Source: Thelephora terrestris
Taxonomy: Eukaryota > Basidiomycota > Agaricomycetes > Thelephorales > Thelephoraceae
DNA: 64,000 bases
NCBI GenBank assembly: GCA_015956445.1
Contig: WIUZ02000008.1
Coordinates: 682,001 to 746,000, forward strand
Reading direction: 5' to 3'
Part shown: in pieces, positions 46,042-57,931 of the stretch
Position numbering within the stretch: the first letter of the stretch is position 1
How the letters are laid out: each line of letters begins with the position of its first letter
Made by a program: the position numbers and the translations under genes
The notes under the pieces: generated by a model
Seen by the model: the letters and a program-made list of their open reading frames with translations, nothing else
The model's database searches: none
Told to the model about the DNA's origin: nothing

Positions 46042-46953
46042 ATGACGATCTAGTGAGGCATCTTCCCCTCTGACGCTTTCTCTTGTTTGCTCACCTTTCA
46101 TTGAAGCTATACGCTCACCTTCTTCCTGATGGTGGCCGAGGTCGTCACATTCGGCGTTCTCGTCGCACCGCTCCCACACAAAATACGCAAGGGCTTGTTC
46201 AATTGGCTTTCCACTTCTGCAATTGTTGCAAAGATTGCCTATGGACTCAAAATATCTTTCATTTTCATTGGGATCTTGTTTGTCGATGCGTTGCAAAGGA
46301 TGCAGCGCACAGCTGCAGAGGCAGATATCGCGAAGAGCGGTGGTCAGGGGCTTCAAGACGCCCGCACGGAGACGAATCACGCAGCAAAGAAGTTCTAGTG
46401 AGTCTCTTCTTGCCACCAACTACCGCAGTTAGCTACGGGCTACGGCGATCGTGGCCGTTTCATGGGCGTCCTGGTTTTGCTGATGACGTGTTTTCACACC
46501 GCGCAGCGCCCAAAGAAACGTGTACTTGACAGGCTTCACCCTCTTCCTATCCCTGGTTCTCACCCGGGTGTTCGTGATCATCCTCGATCTCATTGAAACC
46601 CAGGCCGCATACGCTACACTCAAACAACAGGTATGTCAACTCCGTTCCAATCGCAGTGTGGATTTAGGTTAGGCTCGTCGTCCTTAACCATCCTTGTCTT
46701 AGCTTGCCAACAATAACCGACCTGGAAATGATGCCCTGACAAAGGAGGTCGAGGATTTGAAGAAGAAGCTCGCTTCGAAGACCCAAGATTTTGGTACTTC
46801 CTCGTATATCTTGCACTCTACGAGATCTTTCTTTGACAGCTATGAACAGATACCTTGAAGAACCAAGCCGCTTCGCAAGCTGCTGAATACACCAGGCTCT
46901 CTGACGAGTACAACAAATCCACCGGCGCTCCATCACGGGGTAAGAAGGATTAG
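46042..46953 (+). CDS. BAP31/Yet-family ER membrane protein
   Basis: Five exons: 46042-46052, 46107-46397, 46507-46630, 46703-46793, 46850-46953; 206 aa. The first coding exon is only 11 nt; joining it gives MTIYYTLTFFLMVAEVVTFG, the family's N-terminal membrane span. Spans two (LKISFIFIGILFVDALQRMQ) and three (VYLTGFTLFLSLVLTRVFVI) follow, then a cytosolic coiled coil and a basic GKKD end that could act as a di-lysine-like retrieval signal. BAP31/Yet1/Yet3 proteins sort and chaperone membrane proteins in the ER. The KFYAQRNVYLTGFTLFLSL block spanning intron 2 is highly characteristic. Confidence 0.92.
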
Positions 46954-47153
46954 GCTTCCTTCTGGTTTTTGCGGGTCATCACCGAATATTTCGATGTTGT
47001 AATCCTACCGAACGGTCGCGCCAATTACCTGTTATGTTACACTCTATCGTCTTCATTGTCAATCGTAATCCCTCACGCTCGGCATGAAGTACATCACCAC
47101 CTACGTCTACGACTGTATCCGCCCCTTCCACTCTCTTGTGAGACGCTACCGGA

Positions 47154-47556
47154 CTATGAAGTCGCAACTTCTTGAAAGGGCCCCGGCTGTAAACAAGCAA
47201 GGAGCGAAACCAAGAACTTGGACTGTTGCTTGACTGAAAACTTGACTTGATCTTGAGAATAGGCTATGGCAGCGAGCAAGCTGTCCTTTTGCCTGTAATT
47301 GTGGGTTAAGGAGGGGTTGCGTGAAGTTAAACAGGAAGGAAGGTTACGCCGGGTTCACTCTGAGTACTACTTGAGCAATTTTTCCGGTTGACTGAGGCAT
47401 GCCTTGGCAGTCAAGGAATGCAAGGATGTCGACGTACGTGGAAGCCGTCTGGCCGCACACGCTTGAGAGAGAGGACTTGAGAGCGTGTTGGACAGAGAGC
47501 TCGTCCAAGATCTGTTTGTCGGAGGTAGAATTCACGGACACGAGAAGATAATCCAT
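47154..47556 (-). CDS. Rpp14-like RNase P/MRP subunit
   Basis: Two exons on the minus strand: 47348-47556 and 47154-47292, with a 55-nt intron (GTAACC...TTACAG); 115 aa. The start MDYLLVSVN, the helix ALKSSLSSVCGQTAS, the strand VDILAF and the later VVLRV-x6-SLLAAIA order fit the Pop5/Rpp14 fold found in RNase P and MRP complexes, which process tRNA and rRNA precursors. The open frame extends 5' without another ATG, so the ATG at 47556 is used. It is short and could have been missed by automated calling. The assignment is by motif order only. Confidence 0.6.
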
Positions 47557-47789
47557 GTTCCCGTCCGCCCTAGGGTGGAAGTATGTAATCAAGGATCTTC
47601 GTCGGCTTCCCGATCCCCGTCAGTTCCCAGTCATTTGGAAATTATGATGTCCGCTCTGCGGGGACTGCGCTGGGAATCTACTGGTACATTATCTTGAGCA
47701 AAGATGCGTGGGCATACAACACGAAAACTAAAAGTAGTCCATCCCGCTCTGTGTTGAACCGCCTTTTCGCGGTGCAAGGTCAGCGATGA

Positions 47790-49546
47790 TCACGATTCTT
47801 CTGTTTTGGCTTTCTTTGACGTTGACCTGACCAGGGGTACCGCGGCACCTCTGACGCCTGTGTCTGGACCACCGTCGGGTTCAACAGCACGTTTCCTCTT
47901 CTCGCCGGCCTGTTCGCCACTAAGAGGCTTCTTGTCAGCGGCCTTTTCTTTGTCCTTTTGTTTCCAGTCTCTTCCACCGCCTCGACCTCCCCCACGTCCA
48001 CCACGTCCACCACGCCCGCCGCGCCCACCCCGGCCGCCGCGGTTGGATTTTGAATTCGAGATAGAGACAACCCTAGAAGCTGCAAAGTTTGCTCGGTTGA
48101 TTTGGAACTCGTGTTCTTCGTCCTCTGATGAATCCATTTGAGCACGACGGCAGTAGGGGAGAGACGTAAGGGTTATGGGTAAACGCACCTGGTGGAACGC
48201 TCCACTTAATAGTCTTTCCTTCGATTTTACAGCTTTCCTCAACAAATTGAATATCCTCCTTCTCCAGCTTCTTATCGAAGCCCAAGAGGCCCCACGAGTC
48301 TCCGCGGTTGTGTTGTATGTACGGAACGCGCTCGAAGCGATCCCGAAGAGGGTCCTAGTCGAAGATGTCTAGAACTGTGCGGGGACGTCGCGAAGAGTTC
48401 GTCGCACCTTAATTTGATTGAAACTGACATCTCCAACGTCACCCTCAAACTTGAGCGTAGCACCCTGGACGAATGGCACGTCCTCCTTATTGATACTCCC
48501 AACGCCATCTTCGACCTGGACGGTTATCTTCGAGCCCATAAAGTCGAGTTTGATGCCCGGTTTTTCCGCCTTGGTGGAAGACGAGGATGTGCCTTTGTCT
48601 TTGGCCATTTCACGGAACGCATTGAAGCCGCGCTTCGCGATGGTATCCTTCCGGACGGCAGCCGACTTTCCAGTCAGGCCCTTCTCTTTGATTTTCATCT
48701 CACAGTATGCCTCCCTGAGATTAACAACTGAGTAACTGACGATCTGAGATGTACCGGATACTCACTTGGTCATAACGAGGAGTTCTTTCCCTTCCCAAGT
48801 AGGCTTGGGGTCGGCGTTCACGAACTTATCGACAGTTTCAAAGTCAGTGAACTCGACGAAGACGGAGCCTTTGAATTCCTTTGACTTGTCGACCCGGCGC
48901 ATGCGGACTGCATTTATGTTCCCGAACTTGGAGAAGAAGGCTTCGAGTTTTTTCTGGAGGTCGGGCGCGTCCGGACCGAAGCCTTTCTAAGATAATGGAT
49001 TAGATTGGCTTCTGCTATGGGTGTAGGTACGGGTAAGAGGCAAAGACGCGATCGAGAATGCACTTACTGCATAAACAGAACGCTCGTGTTGACCCTTGGG
49101 TTCTTGAACTTCAGTTGTACGACGCACGTTGGTCGCGGTTTCGTCTACCTCAAGGAGGGTGCTAAGTTTGCGTATGGCGCTGACAATCCAGTCTTTGCCG
49201 AACGTCTGGAACTCCTTCATGCGCTTAAAGGACGTGACCGTCTCCAATGGTACCCAGTGTTCGTCGTTGGCAGAATGGAGACCCCACATGAACCTGAAGG
49301 GTCATCAGCATTACGCTGGGGATATGTATGATGCCTCTCACTTGTCGAACGGCAGATTGGAATCCGCGAAGTAGAACTCGACTGTCGGATAAGTCAGATA
49401 TTTCTTCGCGGGGGAGAGGACGAAGGGGACTGACCTTGCTTCACCGCCCTTTCTGTCTTCGCCTCTTCGGACTCGTCCATGGTAGCGTCCTCAGAAACGG
49501 AGGGAACAATCTCTTGTGGGGAAGCATCCTCGACAGCCGTTGCCAT
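47790..49546 (-). CDS. LHP1: La protein (RNA 3'-end chaperone)
   Basis: Seven exons on the minus strand: 49435-49546, 49342-49381, 49068-49293, 48766-48986, 48408-48714, 48189-48354, 47790-48124; 468 aa, all in frame. La binds UUU-OH ends of Pol III transcripts and aids their folding in the nucleus. The La motif spans VEFYFADSNLPFDKFMW to the IRKLSTLLEVDET region. An RRM follows (INAVRMRRVDKSKEFKGSVFVEF). A second RRM-like or xRRM part includes IKLDFMGSKITVQVEDG and RVPYIQHNRGDSWGLLGFD. The tail has a long RGG repeat (GGRGGRG) and basic patches, including KKPLSGEQAGEKRKR, which suit RNA binding and nuclear import. It is divergent from the aconitase gene. Confidence 0.93.
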
Positions 49547-49842
49547 TTTGTTTTATTTTACTTTTTTAGCGGCCAAAGATCGAAGTGCCTGGAGAGTGTT
49601 ATGCAAGTGTTATGTCATTCATGTGATCTTTTGGCCGGCGATAAGGCACGTGGTTTTTCAATGGTTGGGCTGTGATTGGGAGTTCGGTCGGGTGGGTCCG
49701 GAACTTTCGGAGGTCGGTTACCGAGACGTTGACCTGTACAAAACCCGATCCGAGCCATTTTTACTTCCTTCACCCCAACCACCACCTTTATCCACGCTCA
49801 AATACATCGCCGTCGTCGTTTCCCACTCCCAACGACGCGACC
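49547..49842. promoter_or_regulatory. shared promoter of La and aconitase genes
   Basis: The two start codons are 296 bp apart on opposite strands. No clear TATA box is visible for either; pyrimidine-rich sequence precedes the aconitase ATG. Shared regulation is possible but not shown by the sequence. Confidence 0.4.
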
Positions 49843-52633
49843 ATGTTGACTATCGCAAACCGTACCGCGACTACCCGGCGGTCAGCCCAACTCGTCGCCG
49901 CCGGGATGGCTACCGCTGCCCGCATCGGGGACACAAAGGTTCCAATGTCACTTTTAGAACCCGGCTGGTATATCAACTATCAACGTATTGAGGATAACTT
50001 GACCGTCGTTCGGGAAAGGTGCGAGATTTCTTATTGGCCCTCTTCTTTGCTTTGCTGTTGCTCAAGTCCCTCCTTCAACACTTAAGGTTAAAGCGTCCTC
50101 TCACTTTGTCTGAGAAGATCCTCTACGGTCACTTGGATGACCCGCATCACCAAGACATCACTCGTGGTGTCAGCTATCTCAAACTGCGCCCAGACGTGAG
50201 CTTCCATCTCCCCACGCGTCTGATGTGGCTCCAACTGACGTAACGTTTATTTGCGTCCCAGCGGGTTGCCTGCCAGGATGCCACCGCACAAGTAAGCTCT
50301 GTTTTTGGTTTGAAGTTCGGCGAGTTGCTCACTCTCCGTCTCTTGCGTAATTTTGCTTATCTAGATGGCCATTTTGCAATTCATGTCTGCTGGGATGGAT
50401 AGCACTGCCGTCCCCACAACCGTTCACTGCGACCACTTGATTGAGGCCCAGATTGGCGGTGTTCCCGATCTCCAACGCGCCATCGATATCAACAGGGAAG
50501 TTTACGACTTTTTGGGTACTTCCACCGCGAAGGTGACTCTCAACCACATGTGTTGGCACGCGATCATTAACACAACTCCCCGTTCGTCCACACCATAGTA
50601 CAACATGGGATTCTGGAAACCTGGCTCTGGTATCATTCATCAAATTATTCTCGAGAACTATGCGTTCCCCGGTGGATTGATGATTGGCACTGACTCCCAC
50701 ACTCCCAACGCCGGTGGTTTGGGCATGATTGCTTGCGGTGTTGGTGGTGCCGATGCAGTTGATGTCATGGCTGGCATTCCATGGGAGCTTAAGTGCCCCA
50801 AGGTCATTGGTGTCGAGCTCACAGGAAAGATCGGGGGATGGACGACCCCCAAGGGTGCGTTTGCGTTTGCGTATGATTTGCCTCGATTTGTTGCTCACGT
50901 GTTACGCCCAGACGTTATCCTCAAGGTCGCCGGTATCCTCACCGTCAAAGGCGGAACCGGGGCTATCGTCGAATACAAGGGCCCTGGTGTCGAATCCATC
51001 TCTGCCACCGGAATGGCCACCATCTGTAATATGGGTGCTGAGATCGGTGCCACGACTTCGTTATTCCCCTTTAACCATCGCATGGCCGATTATCTCAAAG
51101 CCACCAATCGCTCTGAGATCGCTGGCTACGCCAAGGCCTTCCAGCATAACTTGAAAGCAGACGAGAGTGCAGAGTACGATCAGACAATCCACATCAACCT
51201 GTCCGAGCTCGAGCCTCATATCAATGGTCCTTTCACTCCCGACTTGGCCACCCCGATCTCTAAGTTCGCCTCCGAGGTCGAAAAGAACAATTGGCCTCCT
51301 GAGCTCAAGGTTGGATTGATCGGTTCCTGCACCAATTCTTCCTACGAGGACATGTCACGTTCTGCTTTCATTGCCAAGGAGGCCGCCGACCACGGTTTGA
51401 ATGTCAAGTCCAAGTTTACCATCACGCCCGGCTCCGAGCAGGTCCGCGCTACCATTGCCCGTGACGGACAAATCGAGACTTTCGAGAATGTTGGAGGCTT
51501 GGTACTTGCCAATGCATGCGGCCCCTGCATTGGACAATGGGATAGGCAGGACGTCAAGAAAGGCGAGGTTAACTCGATCATTACTTCCTACAACCGTAAC
51601 TTCACTGGACGCAACGACGCTAACCCTGCCACCCATGCCTTTGTTGCCTCCCCTGACATCGTCACCGCCCTCACTTTCGCCGGTGATCTTCGATTCAACC
51701 CACTCACGGACACCCTCACCGGTGCTGACGGCAAGCCATTCAAGTTCTCGGATCCGACTGGCCATGAACTCCCACCTCGTGGTTATGACCCCGGCGAGAA
51801 TACCTTCCAGGCCCCTCCACAGGACAGGGCTACCGTCCAGGTCGCCGTCTCCCCTACTTCGGACAGGCTGCAACTCTTGAAGCCATTCAAGCCATGGGAT
51901 GGAAAGACACCGGAGGACCTACCAGTTTTGATCAAGGTGAAGGGTAAATGCAGTACGTCGTTTTTCTTCACCGAACAGAGATCGCACGCTCATTCTTTTC
52001 CCAGCCACCGATCACATCTCTGCTGGCGGACCCTGGCTCAAGTACCGTGGTCACCTCGAGAACATTTCACAAAACTGCCTGATTGGCGCTGTAAACATTG
52101 AGAACGGCGAGGCGAACAAGATCAAGAACCAGATCACCGGTGAATGGGGGGGAGTCCCTCAGACTGCTGCCTACTACCGCGATAAGGGCATCAAATGGGT
52201 TGTCATCGGTGATCACAACTATGGCGAAGGTTCCTCTCGTGAACACGCTGCTCTCGAGCCCCGTTTCCTTGGAGGATTGGCCATAATCACTCGTTCATTC
52301 GCTCGTATCCACGAAACCAACTTGAAGAAACAGGGGATGCTCGCGTTGACATTTGTTGACCCCGCTGACTATGATAAGATTCAACCCGCTGACAAGGTCA
52401 CCATCGAGGGCCTCGAGACCTTCTCCCCTGGCGTCAACATGACTTTGGTCGCTAAGCACCAGGATGGTACTCAGGACAAGATCGCTCTTGCTCACACCTT
52501 CAACGAGGGTCAGATCGAATGGTTTAAGGCTGGATCTGCGCTGAACTTGGTACGTTGCTCATGTCGTACACAATGCACAATAGTTGCTTACCACCGTCTG
52601 TAGATGGCTGCGAAGGCGAAGGCACAAGCCTAG
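49843..52633 (+). CDS. ACO1: mitochondrial aconitate hydratase
   Basis: Eight exons: 49843-50018, 50087-50195, 50262-50291, 50365-50532, 50599-50854, 50912-51952, 52005-52549, 52604-52633; 784 aa. The enzyme isomerises citrate to isocitrate with a [4Fe-4S] cluster. The N terminus is basic and hydroxylated ([20 protein letters not shown]), fitting a mitochondrial presequence. Cluster ligands are in [12 protein letters not shown] and [11 protein letters not shown]. Further family blocks are [27 protein letters not shown] and [19 protein letters not shown]. Exons 3 and 8 are only 30 nt. The intron at 50855-50911 is 57 nt, a multiple of three without a stop, so its retention would add 19 residues. 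Confidence 0.96.
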
Positions 52634-53689
52634 GTACTCGTCGGAACAAAAGAGGATCATTGCTATGGTACATTTAATTGCTATCTTCCCATTTATCGTC
52701 CACCTTCCCACTTTTTCGTGTTACCATTACAATCTCTGGTGGAATGAATCAAGTGTACGATTGATCGATTTACGCTCAAATCTTGACTTCACCGAGACAA
52801 ACGTTTGCTCTCCTTGATTTAATTGAAAACTGTGCAGGCGCGAGCGGTCTGTAGATGCACCCCCGCGCAGGACCTGTAGTAAGATGATCATATACATCGA
52901 TGTGCGCAGTTGATATCCCTTGCTCGTGCCGTATTCAGCCAGGAAAGTGACCTCGCACTACCGCGTCCAAATCCTCCCTCCCCCGAGTTACCCTTGAGAA
53001 GAGCGTTTGTTCGCGATTACAGTGCAAGTTCAGGGTACTAAAACTTCAACAAAATGAAGGTCTCCTCATTTTCAGACCATCCTCAATAAAAGAAAGCGCG
53101 GATAGCTGCTTTATCATACTATGCGAATGTAGGTCTGATTTTGGGTGCCTCCTCGAGCGCAACTTCACCTCGACATCTAGAGGTGACCCGTAAATTGTTC
53201 GCCTACCGCCCTTCATACACTACTGCCCCGCTCAGCCTGCGCAGTAACGTCTCTGTTGGAACTCTCACCCGTGGGACACATTGAGGGCACGAAGAACCCT
53301 GAGGGTACACGTCGGTCCGGACCACAGAAAGCTCGACAAGTACACGGGCTCAGTTCATATTGTCACGACCGCAAACAATCGTGGTACATAAGGTGTTCCC
53401 TGTCCAGCAGAGGATACGGAACTAAACGTTTCACGCTGTTTTAAAAAGAAACGAGGGGGGCGGAACGGCTAGGGGATTGAGTTGAAACACCGGGCGTCTT
53501 ATGTTGCCGCTTCTGTTGGTGGCCAAAAGACCGACAATGGTTCGCAGGCGTTCACATGATGCCAGAGGCTATACTCATCCCCGAATCCGGTTTCAGAGGC
53601 CAGGAAATTTGAAGTGGTTAAAGAATCTCACAGATCGGGCTGAGGACGCCGGAAAGAGCCCCGTCATCAATAGCTGAGGCGAAATATGC
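52634..53689. other. intergenic, nothing recognisable
   Basis: Only short ORFs with no motif. The first part is the aconitase 3' UTR and the last part adjoins the subtilisin relic. Confidence 0.45.
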
Positions 53690-54000
53690 TAGGCATAGAG
53701 AGCCATCAAGGCCGAGAAAGCAGGTAGCGTAACTGAATAAACGCGAGGAGTAGCCATGTAAGTCCCAGAGATGATGTTGGTTTGTTCATAATTCCGAGCG
53801 GAAGTCATGTCCACAACAGGAGCGAAGATATCGACAGGAGCACCGAGGTTAGAGAAGCAGGCCGTCTCCTCGTAGAGGCACCGTCTCCCCAACATAAGCG
53901 AGAGAGGCAAAAGCTCACGTCTGAACCATCGTTTCCTGCAGCGGCCACGATGATTGGGGACGACCTAAGTCTGATAACCCGGGCCACAAAGTGAGCGGCA
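53690..54000 (-). pseudogene. subtilisin-like (S8) protease relic
   Basis: Two minus-strand pieces resemble the proteinase K-type catalytic region. IIVAAAGNDGSD matches the conserved Asn-containing stretch (AAAGN) around the oxyanion hole. After an apparent intron or frame change, the text reads CFSNLGAPVDIFAPVVD, then ISGTYMATPRV where active enzymes have SGTSMA(T/S)PH. The nucleophile Ser is thus replaced by Tyr and the next His by Arg. No Asp/His part of the triad or signal peptide is recognisable upstream to about 54560. It is best read as a decayed host protease gene. Confidence 0.65.
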
Positions 54001-54806
54001 CTCTCACAACCCAGGGATCGAGATTTCTTGTCAGTTAGCTACTTTGTGGCCGTAGCGAAACCCACCATCCAGGCGCGCCGTCACTTGAGGGTTGGAGTCG
54101 AAATGTTGAAGGGCTGGACGTGTGAGGGGTGAGATCAACGTCGAGAGCAAAATCGTATTTCCCTTCCCTTGTTTCAACGCAGTGATACTGCCAGGACCAC
54201 TTCAAGCTGCATCTGACAAAACCACATCACCTCAGATATTGCCGGGTATACCTCGACCTAGACAAGGCGGTCACTAGTGGCTAGACATTTGTCTGAGTGG
54301 GTAGCTAAGGGAGGACGCAAGCATCGTTTGCCACTTGCTTGCACGGTACATACCCTCAACCACGCCCCTCGACACTTACATTGCCTCCTAAAAATAAACA
54401 GCCAACGTTCAACGATGAGAATGCTCCCATTCTTTTCACGATTACCCGTATGCTCCACGGCAAACGTACTTCCGAAGCTTCTCCATGCCTCAGATATCTC
54501 ACAACAGGTAGATTGGCAACGCATACGGCCCGACGTTCGCACAACGAAATATTTGTGTTAAGATGGGTCTCTAATCGTTCTACGTAGTAGCATGTGTGCA
54601 AAACCGCCAGAGAATCCTGTGAACGAACAACATGATTATCGCACCAAGAAAATAAGGTATAGCGCGGGCCGTGATGTGGATGAGCGAAGTCACAGTGATG
54701 AGGGCGTGTGGGGGGAGCGGTTGCGAGACTAAACAATTATGGCCGTGGACGATAATGCAAGGAAAATAATTCAAGAAAAGAGGAGAAAGTAAAACGTGAA
54801 CAAGAA
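54001..54806. other. intergenic, possible further traces of the protease relic
   Basis: On the minus strand a short QHFDSNPQVTARLDGG stretch near 54080-54120 could derive from the protease propeptide, but this is weak. Other ORFs here show no motif. Confidence 0.3.
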
Positions 54807-56335
54807 TCATACCCCATGGCCGAGTAAAGGCAGCATATGACCCATCCTCAACACCTTCGTTCGCAAATACTTATCCAAATCCGGGCCACGCACGGTGCGT
54901 GAAGATTCTTGAGCAACAAACAGACCAGGAACGATACCGTCCTCTGTTCCAGGTTGGATTATCGTTACCGAGTCGTGTTGCTGCTGATGGACAGTCCAAG
55001 ACTTCGGCACCATCGGGACCCGTTCTACAACCTTGAGCCCCTCCTTCTCCAGTGCCTCGACCTTGTCCGGGTTGTTCGTTAAGAGTCTGACTGCCTCCCC
55101 GTTAACTCCCTCTCCAAAGCCGAGGTCTCGGAGGATAGCACCGGCTATATCGTATTTGCGCTCGTCGGCACCATGTCCAAGCAAAATGTTGGCGGTAACG
55201 GTGTCGTGACCTAGATCTTGGAGGTTGTATGCACGAATCTTGGAGAGCAATCCGATGCCACGACCCTCTTGACGAAGGTAGACAACAACACCGCGGCCGG
55301 GGACAATGATTGGCCGGGAAGTAGTCGAGTTCGACGATGGTTTGACGATTGGTTGAGATATCTGGCGGATTGCTTCGTCTAATTGTTCCCCGCAGTCACA
55401 ACGCATACTCCCAATAGTCTCTCCGGTGAAACATTCAGAGTGTATGCGCACCAGTGCAGGGGGGACGGCTTGGCGGGTCCGGGAAGATGCGGTGCTGACA
55501 GATGGCGGGACAGAGGCGGTGTGTTGATTCGGGGAAAGCTTCCCGACGTAGGCTCCTCGGGTTATCCGTTCCATGGTGGTTTCGTTTGGGCTCCATTCAG
55601 CGTCCAAAGACCTGCTTCTGATGGCAGGGATGTTCGAAGTCTGGGAGGACTCCTCCAGCTGGGCGGGGTCGATGACGATGGCGAGATGTTCCTTGTTATC
55701 CTTGTTGTTATGGTACAGGTGGAGAAATGCAGGCCCGTGAGGGGTGGGTATGCGGGTGCGAGCCATGCACTTCACCTGAACGTCGTCCAAAGGGGGTAAC
55801 CCGAGCCCTAAACATTAGCAGGGGGTCGTTGAGAGCTAGCACCCTACTTGATAGTATGTACATAACACGCACGCTCGTTTGTAACGGTCTCAGAACTGAT
55901 GCTCGTTCTGGGAGACCTGATTTGGGTCTGGAGGGATGGGGGCTTGAGATCGGTGGGAGATGTCGCGATCTCGACCTGAGGTTCCGGGTCGACGGGAAGA
56001 CCCAAGTCTTTCAAGCGCTGTCTGCGAGGGGCTTGTTGACTATGATAAGACCTTCGTTTTGGATCTTGTTTTCCAGCGGGTGCGTCTTGACCGGTCCATT
56101 TGGTCCAGTCCCAGGCACCCTCAGCCAGAGGATCGGCGACGGCGGGAAATAAGTCGTGTGAGTGGTGGTGTCTTGTGACATGAGGGCCAGAAGCGAAAGC
56201 CGCAGCGAGGATGAGAGGATCGAGCTCAGTGTCCCTTCTTTTCATCTTTTTCGACTTCATTTGTTCCTTGTGAATCTGGGAGTCTTGTATGAGAGCGAGA
56301 ACGCTGACTTCAGCCTCGATGTCCAGACCAGGCAT
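54807..56335 (-). CDS. RIB1: GTP cyclohydrolase II
   Basis: Two exons on the minus strand: 55873-56335 and 54807-55807, split by a 65-nt intron (GTGCGT...TTTAG); 487 aa. The enzyme opens GTP in the first committed step of riboflavin synthesis. Family blocks are ARTRIPTPHGPAFLHLYHNN, VRIHSECFTGETIGSMRCDCGEQL with the zinc-binding cysteines, VVVYLRQEGRGIGLLSKIRA and DERKYDIAGAILRDLG, then LLTNNPDKVEALEKEG. The start MPGLDIEAEVSVLALIQDSQ was chosen because the body exon alone lacks an ATG before VKCMARTR. Compared with bacterial RibA (~200 aa), there is a ~150-residue disordered N-terminal extension and a C-terminal YLRTKVLRMGHML segment, both usual in fungi. Confidence 0.95.
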
Positions 56336-57931
56336 AGTGAAGATGTGGAAGATGGGGGAGGGGAGAAGTAAAGCAGTGAGAGTGTGGGGGAAGATCGACG
56401 TGTGAAGAGAAAAAAAGTCGGAGGGAGGGAATTGATATAGGCCGATCCGGTTGATTGCGTGACCGGGATGACAGCAAGGATTATGGATCTCCCTCGCTCT
56501 TACGACCGCTCTCATCCGTCATCTCGTCCGCGGCAAAAGGTGGATGCGTGCTCATCAGTCTTCCGAACAAGCAGCCCAAGGGAAATTCAGACCAGGAATA
56601 GCAGGAGCACTCAATTCACTCTCACGACTTCCTCCGAGCCCCCTTCGGGACACTCAGATCATTACAAAGAATCTACCTTCGCCGTTTAGTCATGCGAGAC
56701 GCTCAATTCTGTGGGTTTGTATCACCATCAGGGGGGAAAAGAATTCGTATACAGTTCAACCCCATCATCTACCAACACCCACATAAACAGTTCCAGAGAA
56801 CAAGCATTGCTGTAAATTGATGGTATTACTACAGCTTCATTTGTACAGAACCCGCGATCAACTGTCGCCCGTGGGTGATTAGTGAGAGAAAAAACCTGGT
56901 TCGCCATGGGATTCGAGCCCGCCGCTATAATACGAGGTGGTGAGAGGATTCCGAGGGAGTTGGAGTCAAATCCCATTCAACCCAAAAGAACCTTAGCGGA
57001 GGAAGTACTATGTCCCGGGCCATGAGAACTGAGAAGTGGCCATAAGCCATCTAGTGCAGATCTCGTTCCGTTCGTGGGCTTTATCACCCTGCATGTCAGA
57101 CAGTGGTGGTGCATCTTCCGATCCCGGCGTTCATAGATAGCTAATTGAGGATTAAGTGGTGTTTGCTCCGCCCCTTGTCGCTCTGAATCCTTCGAGTCTC
57201 TGCCGAACGGTAGTCGCGACTGACCCTGTCAGATCATTTCGACATGTCTCGCACGTTTGGGGGTGTCGTGAATGAGGCGGGTGTAGTGGATTGATTCTGC
57301 GTGGTCGTAAGCTGAATGAAGAATATCCATCACACACTTGCTGTTGTTACACCAGAGGTGGCGCCATCTGTCGTGGGTTCTATACCGACCAGAGAATGTA
57401 GAATGAGGAGCGCACTGGAACCGTATGGAGCACCAGTAAAAAGCTTCCAAGGTATTCCACGCAAATTGAAAAAACCGGTCGTGAGATAGCGCGCAGAATA
57501 CCGCGTGTTGGGAGGAGTCGACTGTCGGCCACAGAGAAGGGCTCAGAATATCGTCGAGACCCCGGTGCCTTCGGAGGGGGGGGTTGGCCGTTGAGGTTGT
57601 AGTTACGACAGTGCGGAAATGAGGGTGGAAGCTTATAATAGTACTCCCGCTAAGCGAAATTTCACACTTTGTGACCGACAGTCTCGCATCCTGACTTCAA
57701 CCACTCCGCGTGTGTTCCGTGTCCTTACGTGCGCATTGAACTTTTGTCCGTCCTCGACCACCGCGATGGCTTACCAGAATGGGGAATCAGCGCTTCAGAG
57801 CTCAGCGTCTACTCCTGCACTACGCTTATCATGGCTGTGTTACCAATCTGGACCGGTGCCACGCTTGAGCCTTGCAGACGACAACTCCCTATCTCTGTCT
57901 AACCCACCATCACGCTTTGCAAGGCGCATCC
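56336..57931. other. intergenic, no confident gene
   Basis: Short overlapping ORFs only. Near 56885-56910 the minus strand has GGCTCGAATCCC, like a tRNA T arm/B box, followed by a T6 run, but no 5' half of a tRNA can be found. The right end is the presumed promoter of the NLR-type gene. Confidence 0.4.

Noticed and set aside
56881-56970. Possible minus-strand tRNA (T-arm-like GGCTCGAATCCC followed by a T6 run)
   Set aside because: No A box and no 5' acceptor strand pairing with GGCGAAC were found within a plausible distance, so at most a 3' fragment or chance.
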